Assembly (NCBI GenBank): GCA_030035585.1
Contig: CM057481.1
Coordinates: 5,047,128 to 5,111,127 of the forward strand
Length of the DNA: 64,000 bases
Origin: Dugong dugon
Lineage: Eukaryota > Chordata > Mammalia > Sirenia > Dugongidae
Direction: 5' to 3'
Part shown: in pieces, positions 1 to 10,695 of the stretch
Layout: each line of letters starts with the position of its first letter
How positions within the stretch are numbered: position 1 is the first letter of the stretch
Notes under the pieces: model-generated
What the model saw: the letters and a program-made list of their open reading frames with translations, nothing else
What the model was told of the DNA's origin: nothing
Databases searched by the model: none
Made by a program: the position numbers and the translations under genes

Positions 1-101
1 TAGACCTGCCCCATAGGGTTTCCAAGGAGCAGGTAGTGGTTTCAAACTGCCAACCATTTGGTCAGCAGCCCAACGCTTAACCACTGTGCCACCAGGGCTC
101 C
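1..101 (-). repeat. AfroSINE, cut by window edge
   Basis: Reads as the reverse complement of the afrotherian tRNA-derived SINE. The block ccatagggtttccaagga is followed by the B-box region, the A-box region (cttaaccactgtgcc) and the SINE 5' end (accagggctcc). The 3' tail lies outside the window. Confidence 0.9.
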
Positions 102-240
102 TTTCTAAAGATAATGAGTGTTTATTCTCCTACATGATTTCCTGTCACCATCCCAACACCTGAAATACAAACAGGTCACAGAGAAAATAACCTTTTAAAA
201 AATGTTTCACAACCTATTTAGAACATGCATCAGTGTGCCC

Positions 241-447
241 CAGTGGTTCTCCTCCGGGGTAATTTTGCACCGAGGGGTATTTGGCAGTATCGGGAGACAT
301 TTCTGTTGTGAACACTGAGACAAAGGTGTTACTGTCTAGGGAGCAGAAGCAAGGGATGCTGCTGAACATCCTACAATGCACAGGACAGCCCCCACGACAA
401 AATTATCCAGCCCCAAATGTCCACAGTGCTGAGGTTGAGAAACCCTG
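241..447 (+). mobile_element. MER20, hAT-Charlie DNA transposon, full length
   Basis: Begins with cagtggttctc and ends with gagaaaccctg, the imperfect terminal inverted repeats of this family. The inside carries the family words gatgctgctgaacatccta and caatgcacaggacagcccc. The length of about 207 bp is close to the roughly 219 bp expected. No clear 8-bp target duplication is visible. The 79-codon open frame over it is incidental. Confidence 0.8.
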
Positions 448-1014
448 TTTTTTAACCCAAACCAGTGTCATTTCTTCGAAAGGAGAAAGCAAACCACATT
501 TGAATGAGAAAAAAAAATAAAGAAGCCATTTCAGCAACCTTCCATTCAACATTAATGTACTGATACAAAGTAGATAAAAATGTGAGGAACTAGATCAGTC
601 TTTCCAAAATTAGTAACAAGTCAACAATAACAGTACAAATCAGCTGCTTATAATTCAACCAGTTAAAAAAAATAATAAAGCTAATGTTGGCCAACCAGTC
701 TCAACGCATTTAGACACGTAAGACTGCAAATTGACTTTGTGACTGGTCTGCAGACTGGCTCTTGCAATTCTTGAGCCATAACAATTCGCTAAGCAGACTC
801 AAGAATTGTAAATGCTCATGTGGTGTGTGCTGGGGCAGTTGCAATGCAGGGTGCATGCACCGCCACTCATTCCCTGAGTCCTATTCATGGCAGACATCAA
901 TAATCAACCAAAGCTTCTGATTGCTTCTCACTTGGTGCTCCAGGCAGTCACTACCAATGGATGGAGCTGCCATGGGAGGGGATGTCTACCTGAAATCTGC
1001 AATGAGATGAGAAT
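448..1014. other. Low-repeat spacer with short inverted repeat
   Basis: No gene or clear repeat seen. An 11-bp perfect inverted repeat, caattcttgag (764-774) and ctcaagaattg (798-808), encloses a 23-nt loop. Confidence 0.4.
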
Positions 1015-1110
1015 TCACGAGAGCTGTGTTAGAGTCCTGCTCTGGCCACCGGAGGGCCGCATGCACTTCAGCAAGTCCGTTAACCTCCACGGGGCTATTT
1101 TTTTCATTTG
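1015..1110 (+). repeat. MIR-like SINE fragment
   Basis: The stretch resembles the MIR core: a 'gagtcctgctctggccac' type segment, then 'aagtccgttaacctc' where the family has 'aagttacttaacctc'. Old and diverged. Confidence 0.5.
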
Positions 1111-1384
1111 AGTAACAACCACTAGGGAAATCTTAAAAGGGCCTTTAAATTCTAACTCTATACAAGATAGTGCAAGATGAGATTTTGGGAGAAAGGAGGT
1201 ATTTGTACCTCAGCTGCAAAACTGCTGAACGCTAAGTGTCTGCAGCTATGGGAAAGATTGAAGAAGGACTAGACACACACAGGAACAGGGAAGTAGAACT
1301 GACCTCAGGAACCGCCAACAAAAAGGGGTATTTTGTCTTTAAAAATAAAAGAAGAGCATGGAATAGTAGGGAAAACGCAGTGGA

Positions 1385-1515
1385 ATTAGGTTCAGAAGAT
1401 GTCGGTTTAGGTCCCCGCGCCACAGAGCAGTACTGTCCCTGTGATGGAAAGTAAATGATTTAACCTCTGAGGCTCAGTGTCCTCCTGCACACAAACAGGG
1501 CTAATTTGACCCGTC
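1385..1515 (+). repeat. MIR-like SINE fragment
   Basis: Contains 'aaatgatttaacctctgagg' followed by 'ctcagtgtcctcctg', matching the MIR core order (ttaacctctctg, then ctcagtttcctc). Old and diverged. Confidence 0.55.
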
Positions 1516-1574
1516 CATTCCTCCGCACAGGGCCGTCTCTAGATGAATTACAAAGTGCTCAAAGGGCCCCTGAG

Positions 1575-1975
1575 AGCAGTCTGATTGAATAAGTTATGGT
1601 CTACCCACACTAGGAAAAATTACAGAGCTATAGAGCGAATGACTTGGAGCCGAATGTACTGACCCAGAGAGATGTCCACACACACACACACCCCAAACAG
1701 GTTGCAGAGTGATATGGATGTCGTAAGCCCACATCTACATACAACGAGAAAATGAACGGGGTACGTGAACATACGTACGCGCGTGCAATGAGAAAAAAGT
1801 GTGGAAGGATATACCCCAATATACTGTGGCACCAGGGTCGGGAGGGTGAAGGAGGAAATTATGAGGTGTGGGGGAGGGCAGTGGGCTTCCTTTCAGCACA
1901 CCTGTTCCTTTTAGCTTGTTCTTATGCGATAGCCTGAAAGGTAAATTGTATAATTTTAAAAATATTTTCAAACGT
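1575..1975 (+). mobile_element. Old LINE-1 (L1M-type) 3' end
   Basis: Resembles the tail of mammalian L1M elements: 'tggtctacccacact', 'ttacagagctatagagcga', a degenerate run before a purine-rich 'gtgggggagggcagtgggc', then an A/T-rich end. A short (CA)n run at about 1677-1692 lies inside it. Open frames over it on both strands are non-coding. Confidence 0.65.
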
Positions 1976-2896
1976 TGGTCTTCATGTTGTATACAAATAG
2001 AAGAGATAGATCACCACACTCAACCACCATCACTAGTGCCTCCACCTGCAGGTACAGAAATACTAAAGGAACAGTGACTGGGGGGCAGGCGGAGAACTTT
2101 GGAAAGCTGTTTTGGGGGCAGAAAGCAGCCAGAACTGTAGGTGTGTGCCCAAAGAGACGTAAAGCTGTCTGCCCAAGGGAAACCTACCCCTGAGTTCCAC
2201 AACACGTCAATAGTCAGCCCTTGTCTCTCCCTGAGCTTCCTTGGGTTAAAGTCTATCAGCCCCCCAGGGCCCTCAGAGCCTCCAGCAAGACAGTGTTCAA
2301 ATAACCTGAGGTTTTAAATCTCAGCAAGCTTCCTAACACGAGGCCTCAAGCACTTGTCAAATCAAGAACATGAGAAGTATTAACAGATAAATTAAAGTAA
2401 GAAATTATTATAATTACATATGTGCTTTACTTTAGAAAGTTCTACCCTATCATATTATTTGATGTCCCTAAATAAAACGCTATGGAACTATAAAGTCTAC
2501 TTTAACTGGACTTTCTACAGTGATTTCAACTCTGTCTTCAAATTCATCTTTGAAGTTTTACGCGGAAGACCAAGATGCAGAAAGTAAACTTTCATGACAT
2601 GCCAAGAAACCACAGAACCCAAAGATACACTTTGAAAACCTTTAGACCTGGGCAAGAACCCTGCTGCTTCCGAAGAGATGTGAGATCACCTCTGACTACA
2701 GAAAACGCAGAGGGGATTCGTTACAAAAGACTAAAGGTAGAAGGTGCAGCGAGACAACGGCCAAACTCATGGTTCTGAAAAAACCAGTTGGCAAAATAAA
2801 TTAATTCCTACATGAGAAGAAAGACCAAAGATGAACTATGACAAGGGTACCGCTGTCCAGCCGTAAAAGCTTTATATTCTACTACCATCACCCTCT
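1976..2896. other. Spacer, no recognisable element
   Basis: A 67-codon frame at 2575-2778 (+) has no recognisable domain, no initiation context I would trust and no convincing splice signals. Otherwise I see nothing. Confidence 0.4.
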
Positions 2897-3099
2897 GGAG
2901 TCTTGGGTGGTGCAAATGGTTAACGTGCTTGGCTGCTACCCGAAAGGCTGAAGGTTCCCGTTCACCAAGATGTACCTTGAAGAAAGGTCTGGCGATCTAC
3001 TACTGAAGTATCAGCCACGGAAAACCCTGCGGAGCACAGTTCCACTCTGACACACATGGGGTCACCATGAGTCAGAGTCAACTCAACGGTAACTGGTAG
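2897..3099 (+). repeat. AfroSINE, 'ggtggtgcaaatggtt' subfamily
   Basis: Shows the variant head (gggtggtgcaaatggttaac), a central block with gaagaaaggtctggcgatct, and the BovB-like tail 'catggggtcaccatgagtc'. About 200 bp, near full length. Confidence 0.9.
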
Positions 3100-3652
3100 T
3101 GTCACCATCTAGGGCTGAAGCTACAATTCCAGACAGCTCAGCGATCCTTTTAGGACCCTCAACGTTGAGGAAATGCTTGTCAGACACGAGAGTCACACAG
3201 TAACTGGGCTCACCTTCCGATGCAGCAAAAGAAAGAAACAGTTACATCACAGCCATCTTGGAAAAGCCTTCACATCTACAAACCAGCAGCCCTGCAGCTC
3301 TACTAGAAAAATTAGTGCAAATATTTGATGCAGAGTCAGCAAAAGAAATAATCCTAAAATGTGTGGAATTTTGAATCTTCAGCCAGTATCAATGCAGATA
3401 AACCTGGCGCTACAGTGGTAAACCAGAGATATGGAATATTCCTCTCCCTACACACCCAATGACAGATTGTCCGAATGCACAGATCCGCTAAGAGCGATAT
3501 TCTTACCTGACAACTGGTTTACACCTCAAGTAAAGAGTGTCCACCCGGACTGCTCATATCACGGGAAAGACCACTGAGTGTCTTCTCTATGTCCTGCCCC
3601 CTAGCACAGCTTTTGATGAGTCGGCAAACTGCCAGTGTTTCCTATATATTAA
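3100..3652. other. Spacer, no recognisable element
   Basis: Unique-looking sequence. A splice-donor-like site on the minus strand near 3478-3485 leads only to short frames with early stops. Confidence 0.4.
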
Positions 3653-3840
3653 AGTCTGGTGGCACAAGTTAAGAGCTTGGCTGCTAACCTAAAGGTTGGC
3701 AGTTCAAACCCACCCACCGGATATGTGGGAGAAAGATCTGGTAATCTGCTTTCATAAAGATTACAGCCTGGGAAACCCTGCAGGGCAGTTCTGCTCAACT
3801 CTGTTGCTATGGGTTGAAAATAGACTCGATGATACACAAT
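3653..3840 (+). repeat. AfroSINE, standard subfamily, diverged
   Basis: Contains 'tggtggcacaagttaagag', 'ggcagttcaaaccc', 'gagaaagatctggtaatctg' and 'gggcagttctgctc' in the standard order. The tail has lost several bases. Confidence 0.85.
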
Positions 3841-4054
3841 ACAACAGGAGTGCAGTTCTTCTAACTGGAACAGTAACATACATGTTTCAGTGTGTCTCTG
3901 TGTGTATATACAGTATATATGTCATATATGTATATGTGTACATGCATATGTTATATGTTCAAGAGACACAGAACCTCAGGGGAAAATGTATCTGTGCCGT
4001 GAAATGGGGTGGAAGGTTGAGGGAAAGGGGAATAGGGTAAATAGAGACTGAGGA

Positions 4055-4215
4055 AACTTCACTTTTTGCCAGGTACTTAATATGCATTTCCTCATTTACT
4101 TCTCACAACAGGTAGACAAAGGTAGATGGAAATAAGACCCATTTTATAGATGAGAAAACTGAGGCTCCAAGTTTTTATAACGATGCTCAAGAATTCTGAC
4201 ACAGAGTTGAAAACA
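4055..4215 (-). repeat. MIR SINE fragment
   Basis: The reverse MIR core is clear: 'cctcatttacttctcacaac', then 'cccattttatagatgagaaa' and 'actgaggctc'. Flanked on the left by a short TA/TG-rich run (about 3895-3960). Confidence 0.75.
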
Positions 4216-4224
4216 AACCCAACT

Positions 4225-4650
4225 CACCTCGAGGTGGCTTGAACAAAACAAAACTAAAGGCCAGAGGGGTTTACTTGGCTCATATAATTGAAATGTTCAG
4301 GGGTACACCTTGTCTATACGCTTGTAGTACCACTTTACACAGGGCTCAAATTCCCTCATTCTCCCTCTTGCTGTCAACTCAGTTCTGCTTTCCAACGCTG
4401 GCTTCACTCTCAACAGGCCTTCTTCTCTTGATGGGCCACCAGTCGCTCCTACGGTAAGTTCTTCCAGGCGTAGAAAACTCAGCATAGGAAGAGCTGTTTG
4501 TCATGGCAGCTTGAAGAAATACAGACCTGGGTTGGCCTGAGTCATTTATCCAGTGCAATTATAAGCAGTGCAATCCTAACAGCCTGAATGATCGAACCTG
4601 GGTCCCACCTACTTTCCTAGAGCCCAAGAGGGAAGACAGCTCACCCCGGA
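4225..4650 (+). repeat. Ancient interspersed repeat, family not named
   Basis: The segment 'tttacttggctcatataat' through 'ctcagttctgctttccaacg' and 'ttggcttcact'-like words recalls an old mammalian repeat. A second copy of the same type seems to begin at about 63855. I cannot give the family name with confidence. Confidence 0.4.
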
Positions 4651-4731
4651 ACATGTTGACTTGGCAGAGAAAAGGAAGGGCGCACAGTTGTCTCCTAAAA
4701 AAGCATTTTCTAATGGCTCTCTGGCACCTTG

Positions 4732-5225
4732 TATTAGTCACCTGTTGCTGTGTAAGAAATTGCCCAAAGGTTAGTAGCTTAAAACATCAGTACACACTGA
4801 TTATCAGTCTCTATAGGACAGGAATTCAGGAACTACTTAACTGGGTGGTTCTGGCTTGGGATCTGTAAGGAGGTTGTGGTCAAGATGCCAGCTGGGTCTG
4901 CATTCGTGAAGGCTTAACTTGGTTTGGAGGATCCATTTCCAAAGGGTTTTGCTCAGCTTGCTGGCAAAATGGTGTTGGCTGTGGACAGGGGACTTTGGTT
5001 CTTCCCGAATCTCTTCACAATATGGTGGTTGGCTTGTTCCAAAGGAAACAATCCATAAGATCAAGGCAGAAGCTACAACACCTTTATGACCTGGTCTTGG
5101 AAGGCAGACACTCTCATCTCTGCCACATTCCACTGATCACACAAACCAGATCTGATTCAATACGGGAAAAGACTGGAAAAGAGCGTGAATCCCAGGAGCT
5201 GAGGAACACTGGGAACGTTTGGAAG
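4732..5225 (+). repeat. Ancient transposon-like repeat (hAT or LTR type)
   Basis: Begins 'gtattagtcacctgttgctg', then 'tagcttaaaacatcagta', the start of a common mammalian repeat. The later part (tggttggcttgttccaaagg, ctgccacattccactgatca) fits the same type. Related starts appear near 6665, 29757 and 42619. A 77-codon frame (4995-5228) is incidental. Confidence 0.5.
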
Positions 5226-5284
5226 TAGGTACACACTTATCTAAACTTTCAACTATCTAGTATTTTACAGTCCCCTTCCCTGCT

Positions 5285-5450
5285 TTAAGTGTTTTCTCCC
5301 GAGAACTTATCACTATTTAACATACTTTATTTCTTCATCTTACTCACTGTCTGTTTCCCACAGGAGAAAGTCAGCTCCAGAAGAACAGGGATTTTTATAT
5401 GTTTGTTCACTAGCGCAAAGAAATCATTCAACAAATGCGAGTTAGACAAG
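5285..5450 (+). repeat. L2 LINE 3' end, diverged
   Basis: Contains 'agctccagaagaacaggga' and 'tttgttcactagcgca', then 'aaatcattcaacaaatg', which fit the L2 3' end (agctccatgagggcaggga, ttgttcactgctg, caataaatgtttgtt). The 124-codon frame at 5289-5663 runs through this relic and is not a gene. Confidence 0.5.
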
Positions 5451-5744
5451 CAGAGGACAAGGAGGAGGGAAACAGAAGCTAGGCAGGAAGAGCAAGAGGA
5501 GATGTCTACTTATACAGCGGATGTCTTGAGAAGTCCAGTTTTTAGGACTCTGGCAAACTTAGCTATGTCTGCATGCTTTACTCTAAGCAGATGTTTTTTC
5601 TTACATAGACCTTCTGAACCAAGAGAGAATAAGACAATTATCATAAAACAAACTGCTGTATAGTGCTTCCACACACTGCAATCAAATCTCATGATCATCA
5701 CAGCCAGCTTGAACTTGACAAAAGGCAGGAGTACCGTAATACAA

Positions 5745-5900
5745 AGAGCACTAAGTTACTGTGAATCCTGAGTCCCCGAGTCTAGTCTTGATTCTGCCTC
5801 TGAACAGAAGGCTCATCACTTCACCTCTCTGGGATTCAGCTTCGGTATTCATCAAGAGTAACAAATATATCACTAAGGTCCCATTCCAATTGTAAGATCG
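5745..5900 (+). repeat. MIR SINE fragment
   Basis: 'agtcttgattctgcctctg', then 'cacttcacctctctgggatt' and 'cagcttcggtattcatc' follow the MIR core order. The 3' part is degraded. Confidence 0.6.
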
Positions 5901-6660
5901 CTGAAGCTGGAGGCTGACATTATATGATCACCTTTTTAAAAAATTATCCAGGTAACAAAATCAGAATTACACAAGTGGATGGGTCTAAACATAGATCTGT
6001 GTTTTAATGTCAGAGTCCGTTTTTAAATTGTTACCTTAAGTTCCGGGGCCACCTTATAATCATTGTATCACATGCTTGAAATACAATCCGCCATGACATA
6101 TTCTCCAGGAAGGTCAAAATAATCCTTATTACAGCTTTTTTTTTTTGAATATGAATAAATCTTTTATTTAGATGACTTCCATTTAAAATATGCCAAGTTA
6201 CATATTCAATTAAAAAAAAAAAACAGTATTTTCTTTACCTTTTTTTTTAAAAAAAAAAAAAGAACAAGTTTTGGATTGCTATTTCATTGATTTTGTTTTT
6301 ACCTTATGTAAAATTAGATGTCATCTTAACATTCATTTAGCAGTTTAAGCATAAGAAAAGTATTTCTCCACTATTAGTATTACTTTAATTAAACGTTTTC
6401 CTTACAACTTTATAATTTACCATAAAAACAGAAAACCACACTGTATCCCTTCTGAAAAAACGGGGAAATCCTCCTTTTCAACGATCATGTTTGGGGACAG
6501 ATGGGGGCAGGTGGAGGAAAAATAAAAAGTCTAGTACTGTCTTCGAGCATCTTAGAAAAAAGACTGTTAACACAGACTGTTCCGTTAAATTTCCTAAAAA
6601 CTAGTTCCAAGAGCTTTAGAAATATTTTCCCATGGACCAGAAATATAGCCCCAAGTGTCC
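5901..6660. other. A/T-rich spacer with homopolymer runs
   Basis: Poly(T) and poly(A) tracts occur at about 6137-6147, 6209-6222 and 6240-6260. They may mark eroded retroelement tails, but no element body is recognisable. No gene seen. Confidence 0.45.
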
Positions 6661-6664
6661 CAAT

Positions 6665-6790
6665 ACCATATTAGTTATCTCCTGCTGTGTAGAAAATTAT
6701 ACCAAAAGTTGGTGTCTTGAAACCACTAACATTTATTACATCAGGATTTCTGAAGGCCAGCTAATCTAGCTAACTCTAATCATAAAAGTC
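6665..6790 (+). repeat. Ancient transposon-like repeat fragment
   Basis: 'ttagttatctcctgctgtgt' followed by 'gtgtcttgaaaccactaaca' and 'tttattacatcagga' matches the start of the same family as 4732-5225. The rest of the element is missing. Confidence 0.45.
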
Positions 6791-7046
6791 TATTACATTA
6801 GAAAATTATGTTACTCCACTTTAAAATGACTATTCAACTTAACAACTACCTTACTGGCACACCTCCTAATTTTTTGACTTTCACAATTTCACTATGGAAA
6901 GTGAAAGAGAAAAGAAAGAAGAAATTGCGGAAAGACACAGCTAGCCATACAAGAATCCCTAATGGAATACCTCTCAATTATTATAAACAGAAACAAATCC
7001 ATCCAGAATAGCCTAATAATTCCAAGTCTCCTCAGGACAATTCTCA

Positions 7047-7206
7047 GATACCAAACTTGTTGCCGTTGAGTCAATTCCAACTCACAGCAACCCTACAGGA
7101 CAGAGCAGAACGGACCCATAGGGTTTCCAAGGAGCAGCTGGTGGAATCATACTGCCGACCTTTTGGTTAGCAGCTGAGCTCTTAACCACTGAGCCACCAG
7201 GGCTCC
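7047..7206 (-). repeat. AfroSINE, short subfamily
   Basis: Reverse copy: 'gttgccgttgagtcaattcc', 'ccatagggtttccaagga', 'gccgaccttttggttagc', ending 'gccaccagggctcc'. It lacks the middle block present in the long form. ATTCTCA at 7040-7046 and again at 7207-7213 is a likely short target duplication. Confidence 0.92.
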
Positions 7207-8084
7207 ATTCTCAAGTGTAGTATTTTAAAAACTCAAACATACTTTAAAGGTAAATATACTTCACCATAGTCCAATTCTTTGAAAATAATCCATGGGATAG
7301 ATACTCAGTTCTAACAACCCATTTCCCTACCATGCAAGTAAGCGAGTATTAGATATGAAAACCAAATGCTGAACCTGTTAGGTAAGCTCATTTTGATAAA
7401 GTGGGCTATGGGATGTACTGGTAGAATTATTCACGGCAATGAAGCATCTGCACTCCTCCTTCCCTGCTCAGAGCAGCTAGATTTGCTCCTGTGTTAATTC
7501 ATTTCCCTACTAGGTCTTGTCTTGCTGGCCCATTTTAGCAGACTGTTCACCCTCCCTCAGGCTGGTCCATCACACAACGAAGAGACTTTTAAACACAAAC
7601 AGTGAAAAACATTTTAGCACGGTCCCCCCCCCCCCCCCCGAATCTAATCCTTTCTGATCCAGGGTGTGCACCTCACAGAGATTTCACCAGCTCCCTTCTT
7701 TACCCAATGAAGTCCATCTCTGCTTCAGCTTAGCCAGGGTAGCCTTCTGTTGTTTACAATGCTAACTGATGTAGCATAAGCTAACTTTGTCTTGTTTGTG
7801 GATTCAGTCTTTACTGCCTTACAGCAGTTGTTCTCAACAACCGGGCACTCTGCTGTCAGTGGTCAGGCAAGAAGGGCAACAGATACTGTTGTGTAACTCC
7901 ACAGAAATCTGGCCTCAAGGAAACCTAGACGCAGGTCGCCCATGTGGTCTTCCTGTTTTTCTCAGACATATCACAGGGAGGCAAAACTGAGATCGACCTT
8001 TAAATATATCCTATTTCATACAAAAGCATGTTTTGCTTTGCAAAAAGGATCCCTAAGATTTGCTGAAAGATGGTGCTATCATTG
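7207..8084. other. Spacer with 16-nt poly(C)
   Basis: Holds an uninterrupted run of 16 C at 7624-7639. The surrounding sequence looks unique and I see no exon with credible splice sites. A 67-codon frame at 7787-7990 is unremarkable. Confidence 0.4.
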
Positions 8085-8450
8085 TTGCGGAGTCTGTTAA
8101 AATTTTAAACGTGCACCATAAACAGTGGCACATGTATTCAAGAAGGCACGCACACAGATGTTCAATAAGGCGTCATTTTTAACGCCAATAAAATAGAAAC
8201 AATGCAAACATCTAATAATAGGGAGTAAGTGAATAACCACAGAATAGTCACAATAAGAAAACACTTTGCAGCAGTTTAAAAACATGAGGGAAATGTGTAC
8301 AAAGTAATGCATACAACATCTCCAAGGCAAACAGAGCAAACAAAGTAAAAAATAAATACATTCATACATACACACACCAATACATATAGTGTACCACCTT
8401 CTAGGTTTAAAATAAAAAGAACAAGGAAACCAAATATCTCCCCAGGGGAG
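8085..8450 (+). mobile_element. Old LINE-1 (L1M-type) 3' fragment
   Basis: 'aataaaatagaaacaatgca', then 'catctaataatagggagta', 'agtgaataaccacagaatag' and 'tgcagcagtttaaaaacatg' recall the L1M run 'tgtccatcaatagggaac ... taaattatggtaca ... tatgcagctataaaaa'. The 123-codon minus frame over it is non-coding. Confidence 0.6.
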
Positions 8451-8483
8451 ATGAACATTCTCACACACACAACGAAAGCAAAC

Positions 8484-8851
8484 TACACCCGCTCCTCACT
8501 TATGCACATGGTTGGGTTCCAAAGACCAGGTCATTATGTGAAAATTGGAGTTATGCAAAAATGGAGGATGACTACATCAGATCACAAAATGGAGGATGAC
8601 TGTATCATTACATAACTGCCAAATTATATCATTTCTAACCGCCAGACCACTGAGAATCATGACCCAGCCAAGCTGACACACACTTTAACCATCGCAGCCA
8701 GCGTTACTCTCACCTTGCACCTCTGCATTTGTTACGGCCAGACATATGCCTTTAATGCACAAAATAGTTGAATAGTAGTTTTTTTTCTTACTATTGTCAT
8801 AAATGCGAAATGTCGGATAATGAGACAGTAGGTAAGTGAGGAGTGGGTGTA
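8484..8851. mobile_element. Tigger-like non-autonomous DNA element with TIRs
   Basis: The left end tacacccgctcctcactta and right end taagtgaggagtgggtgta are inverted copies with one mismatch over about 19 bp. Each begins with TA, as expected for the TA target duplication of Tc1/mariner and pogo (Tigger) elements. The inside has 'ggttgggttccaaagaccag' and 'aaaattggagttatgcaaaa', typical of Tigger-type 3-kb relatives cut down to MITE size. No transposase frame remains. Confidence 0.65.
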
Positions 8852-9954
8852 GTAGTATATACAACAAACAAATGATGGCTTTATTTGAGAGGAAGCAGGA
8901 AAAAGGCCTGGGATTAGGGAACAAGTGGGGGAATACGGGGTCATATGAGACATCTCAATTTTTTTTTACCAGGAGAATATAACCATGCATTGCTTATAGA
9001 ATCAAAAATTAATTTAAAAAAATATAATACCCTTGAAAAAATGTTAAGAGGATTCAGCTACCTGAGCTTTGCGAAAAAAAGTCCAAAATATAAAAGGCAC
9101 TTCATCTATTAATGTAAAGGTGACTCCAGGCACAAAGTCTGTGGTTAACTAGTTAAGCACCCAGTCTTCCTAGATCCACCACAGGCATTCCTGGGATTTA
9201 TTCTGTGACTAGTTTTGGTTACTCCCCTGTAACAAAGGAAAGAAACAATTCCATGCCTAAGTCCATTCACTTGCTTACTACTGTGTAGGCCTCTGCCATA
9301 CACCACTGCCTCCTATTTCATTAAGTTCATCACGTACTCGCCAACAATATTTAGCAGCACCTGGGCTTCAGGTAGCTCTACTAAGTGAGCTCCCATCACA
9401 TATGGTGCAACACCCTGTTTTAGTGCAAACCCAGTTGCCAGGGGAAGCTTTCCAAAAATTTAAATTATATATTGCTCTTTTTCCTCAACTACATGTATAT
9501 TTTCCCTGCATTTCCAGTTTATAAAATGAAGCCCGGTTCACAGATTTACCATGTTGCAGGTTCCAATAATTTCTTGAGGTAAGCAATGTGTGCACCACAC
9601 CATTCACCATTATGCTGATCTGAAGACACTGACCGCAGACATGGTTTTATAAGAAACGTTATCTATTTCTATCTGGGACAAATTTAGGAGAAACTGTGGT
9701 TTCCTGTTTCAGGGTGTTGGCCAAAAACGACTCCACAGAAGTCTGCAAAAATAATCCTTGGCGTTTTGTTTCAAGAGGAATACTTGGAGTGTTTCCCACT
9801 GAGAAAGGAAATGGGCTTGTCCCACCTGCAAAAGGCCCTGGTGCTCCAAAGCCTGCAAGAACAAACACAATTCGGGTTTTAAAAATACTAAATGAAATCA
9901 CTACTTCACAAGTGCTCCAGGGGGTGGGGTGCCTGTGCTGTAATGTCAGATAAA
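8852..9954. other. Low-repeat spacer holding a possible minus-strand terminal exon
   Basis: Mostly unique sequence. On the minus strand, 9659-9852 is an open frame directly downstream of a strong splice-acceptor-like site and ends in TAA. An AATAAA on the same strand lies at 9202-9197. The case is set out in the findings; I do not call it a gene. Confidence 0.35.
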
Positions 9955-10108
9955 CTGCCGTCTGCTCTCCCAGCCCGGTGACCTGCGGCAACTAACTAAC
10001 TTCCCTAAGCCTCAATTTCTTCACCTATAAAATGGGGATTAGTTATATTATCTGCACCTTTATAAGACTTGTTGCAAGGATTAAAATGAATGTATTGTGC
10101 TTAGCACC
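9955..10108 (+). repeat. MIR SINE fragment
   Basis: 'gtgacctgcggcaactaact', 'cctcaatttcttcacctata' and 'aaatggggattagtt' give the MIR core in order, ending 'attaaaatgaatgta'. It abuts the SINE that follows. Confidence 0.75.
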
Positions 10109-10324
10109 AAAAACAAAAAAAAAACAAACCTGTTCCCGTCAAGTTGATTCGGACTCATAGTGACCCCTACAGGATAGAGCAGAAGTGACCCGTAGGGTTT
10201 TCCAGGCATAATCTTTACAAGAGCAGATCAATCAGGTCTTTCTCCCCTGGAGCCACTGGGTGGGTTCCAACTGCCAATCTATCAGTTAGCAGCCAAGTGC
10301 TTGACCATTGTGCCACCAGGGCTT
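10109..10324 (-). repeat. AfroSINE, long subfamily
   Basis: Reverse copy with A-rich tail (caaaaaaaaaacaaacc), 'tcaagttgattcggactcat', the long-form middle 'gcataatctttacaagagca', and the head 'ccattgtgccaccagggctt'. Confidence 0.9.
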
Positions 10325-10327
10325 CTC

Positions 10328-10470
10328 ATACATATATTAGATGTATGTATGTATGTATTAGATGTATGTATGTATGTAGTAGATGTATGTCTGTATGTAT
10401 TAGATGTATGTATGTATGTATTAGGTGTATGTCTGTACGTATGTATTAGATGTATTTATGTACGTATTAT
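10328..10470. repeat. 21-bp minisatellite (tattagatgtatgtatgtatg)n
   Basis: About six units of a 21-bp T/G/A-rich repeat start at about 10335, with substitutions and small insertions in later units. Because 21 is divisible by three, one frame stays open and gives a 7-residue repeat (VCMYVLD-like) inside the 72-codon frame 10301-10519. That frame is a product of the repeat, not a gene. Confidence 0.85.
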
Positions 10471-10489
10471 ATATATAGAGATAGTCTCA

Positions 10490-10695
10490 AGGATTCCCTT
10501 GGGTAGCGGAAACAGTTAAGTGTTAGCCTACTAAGCAAAAGGATGGCAGTTCAAACCGACCAGAGGCACCTCGAGACAAAGGCCTGGCAATCTACTTCTG
10601 AAAGGTCACAGCCAAGAAAACTCTATGGAGCACAGTTCGACTCGGAAACACATGGGGTCACCATGAGTTGGAACCAACCTGAGTCAGTTTTTTAA
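10490..10695 (+). repeat. AfroSINE, 'ggtggtgcaaatggtt' subfamily, diverged
   Basis: Contains 'gaaacagttaagtgtta', 'aggatggcagttcaaacc', 'gacaaaggcctggcaatcta' and the tail 'acatggggtcaccatgagtt'. It faces the reverse SINE at 10109-10324 across the minisatellite. Confidence 0.8.

Noticed and set aside
874-1000. Splice-like pair around about 938-1002 on the minus strand
   Set aside because: Lies next to a MIR relic, the open part is 65 nt, and it shows how readily such pairs arise by chance.
7624-7639. Structured poly(C) element
   Set aside because: A plain 16-nt homopolymer, possibly with length error; nothing around it supports an i-motif role.
10301-10519. Protein with VCMYVLD repeats
   Set aside because: Produced by a 21-bp minisatellite whose period is a multiple of three.
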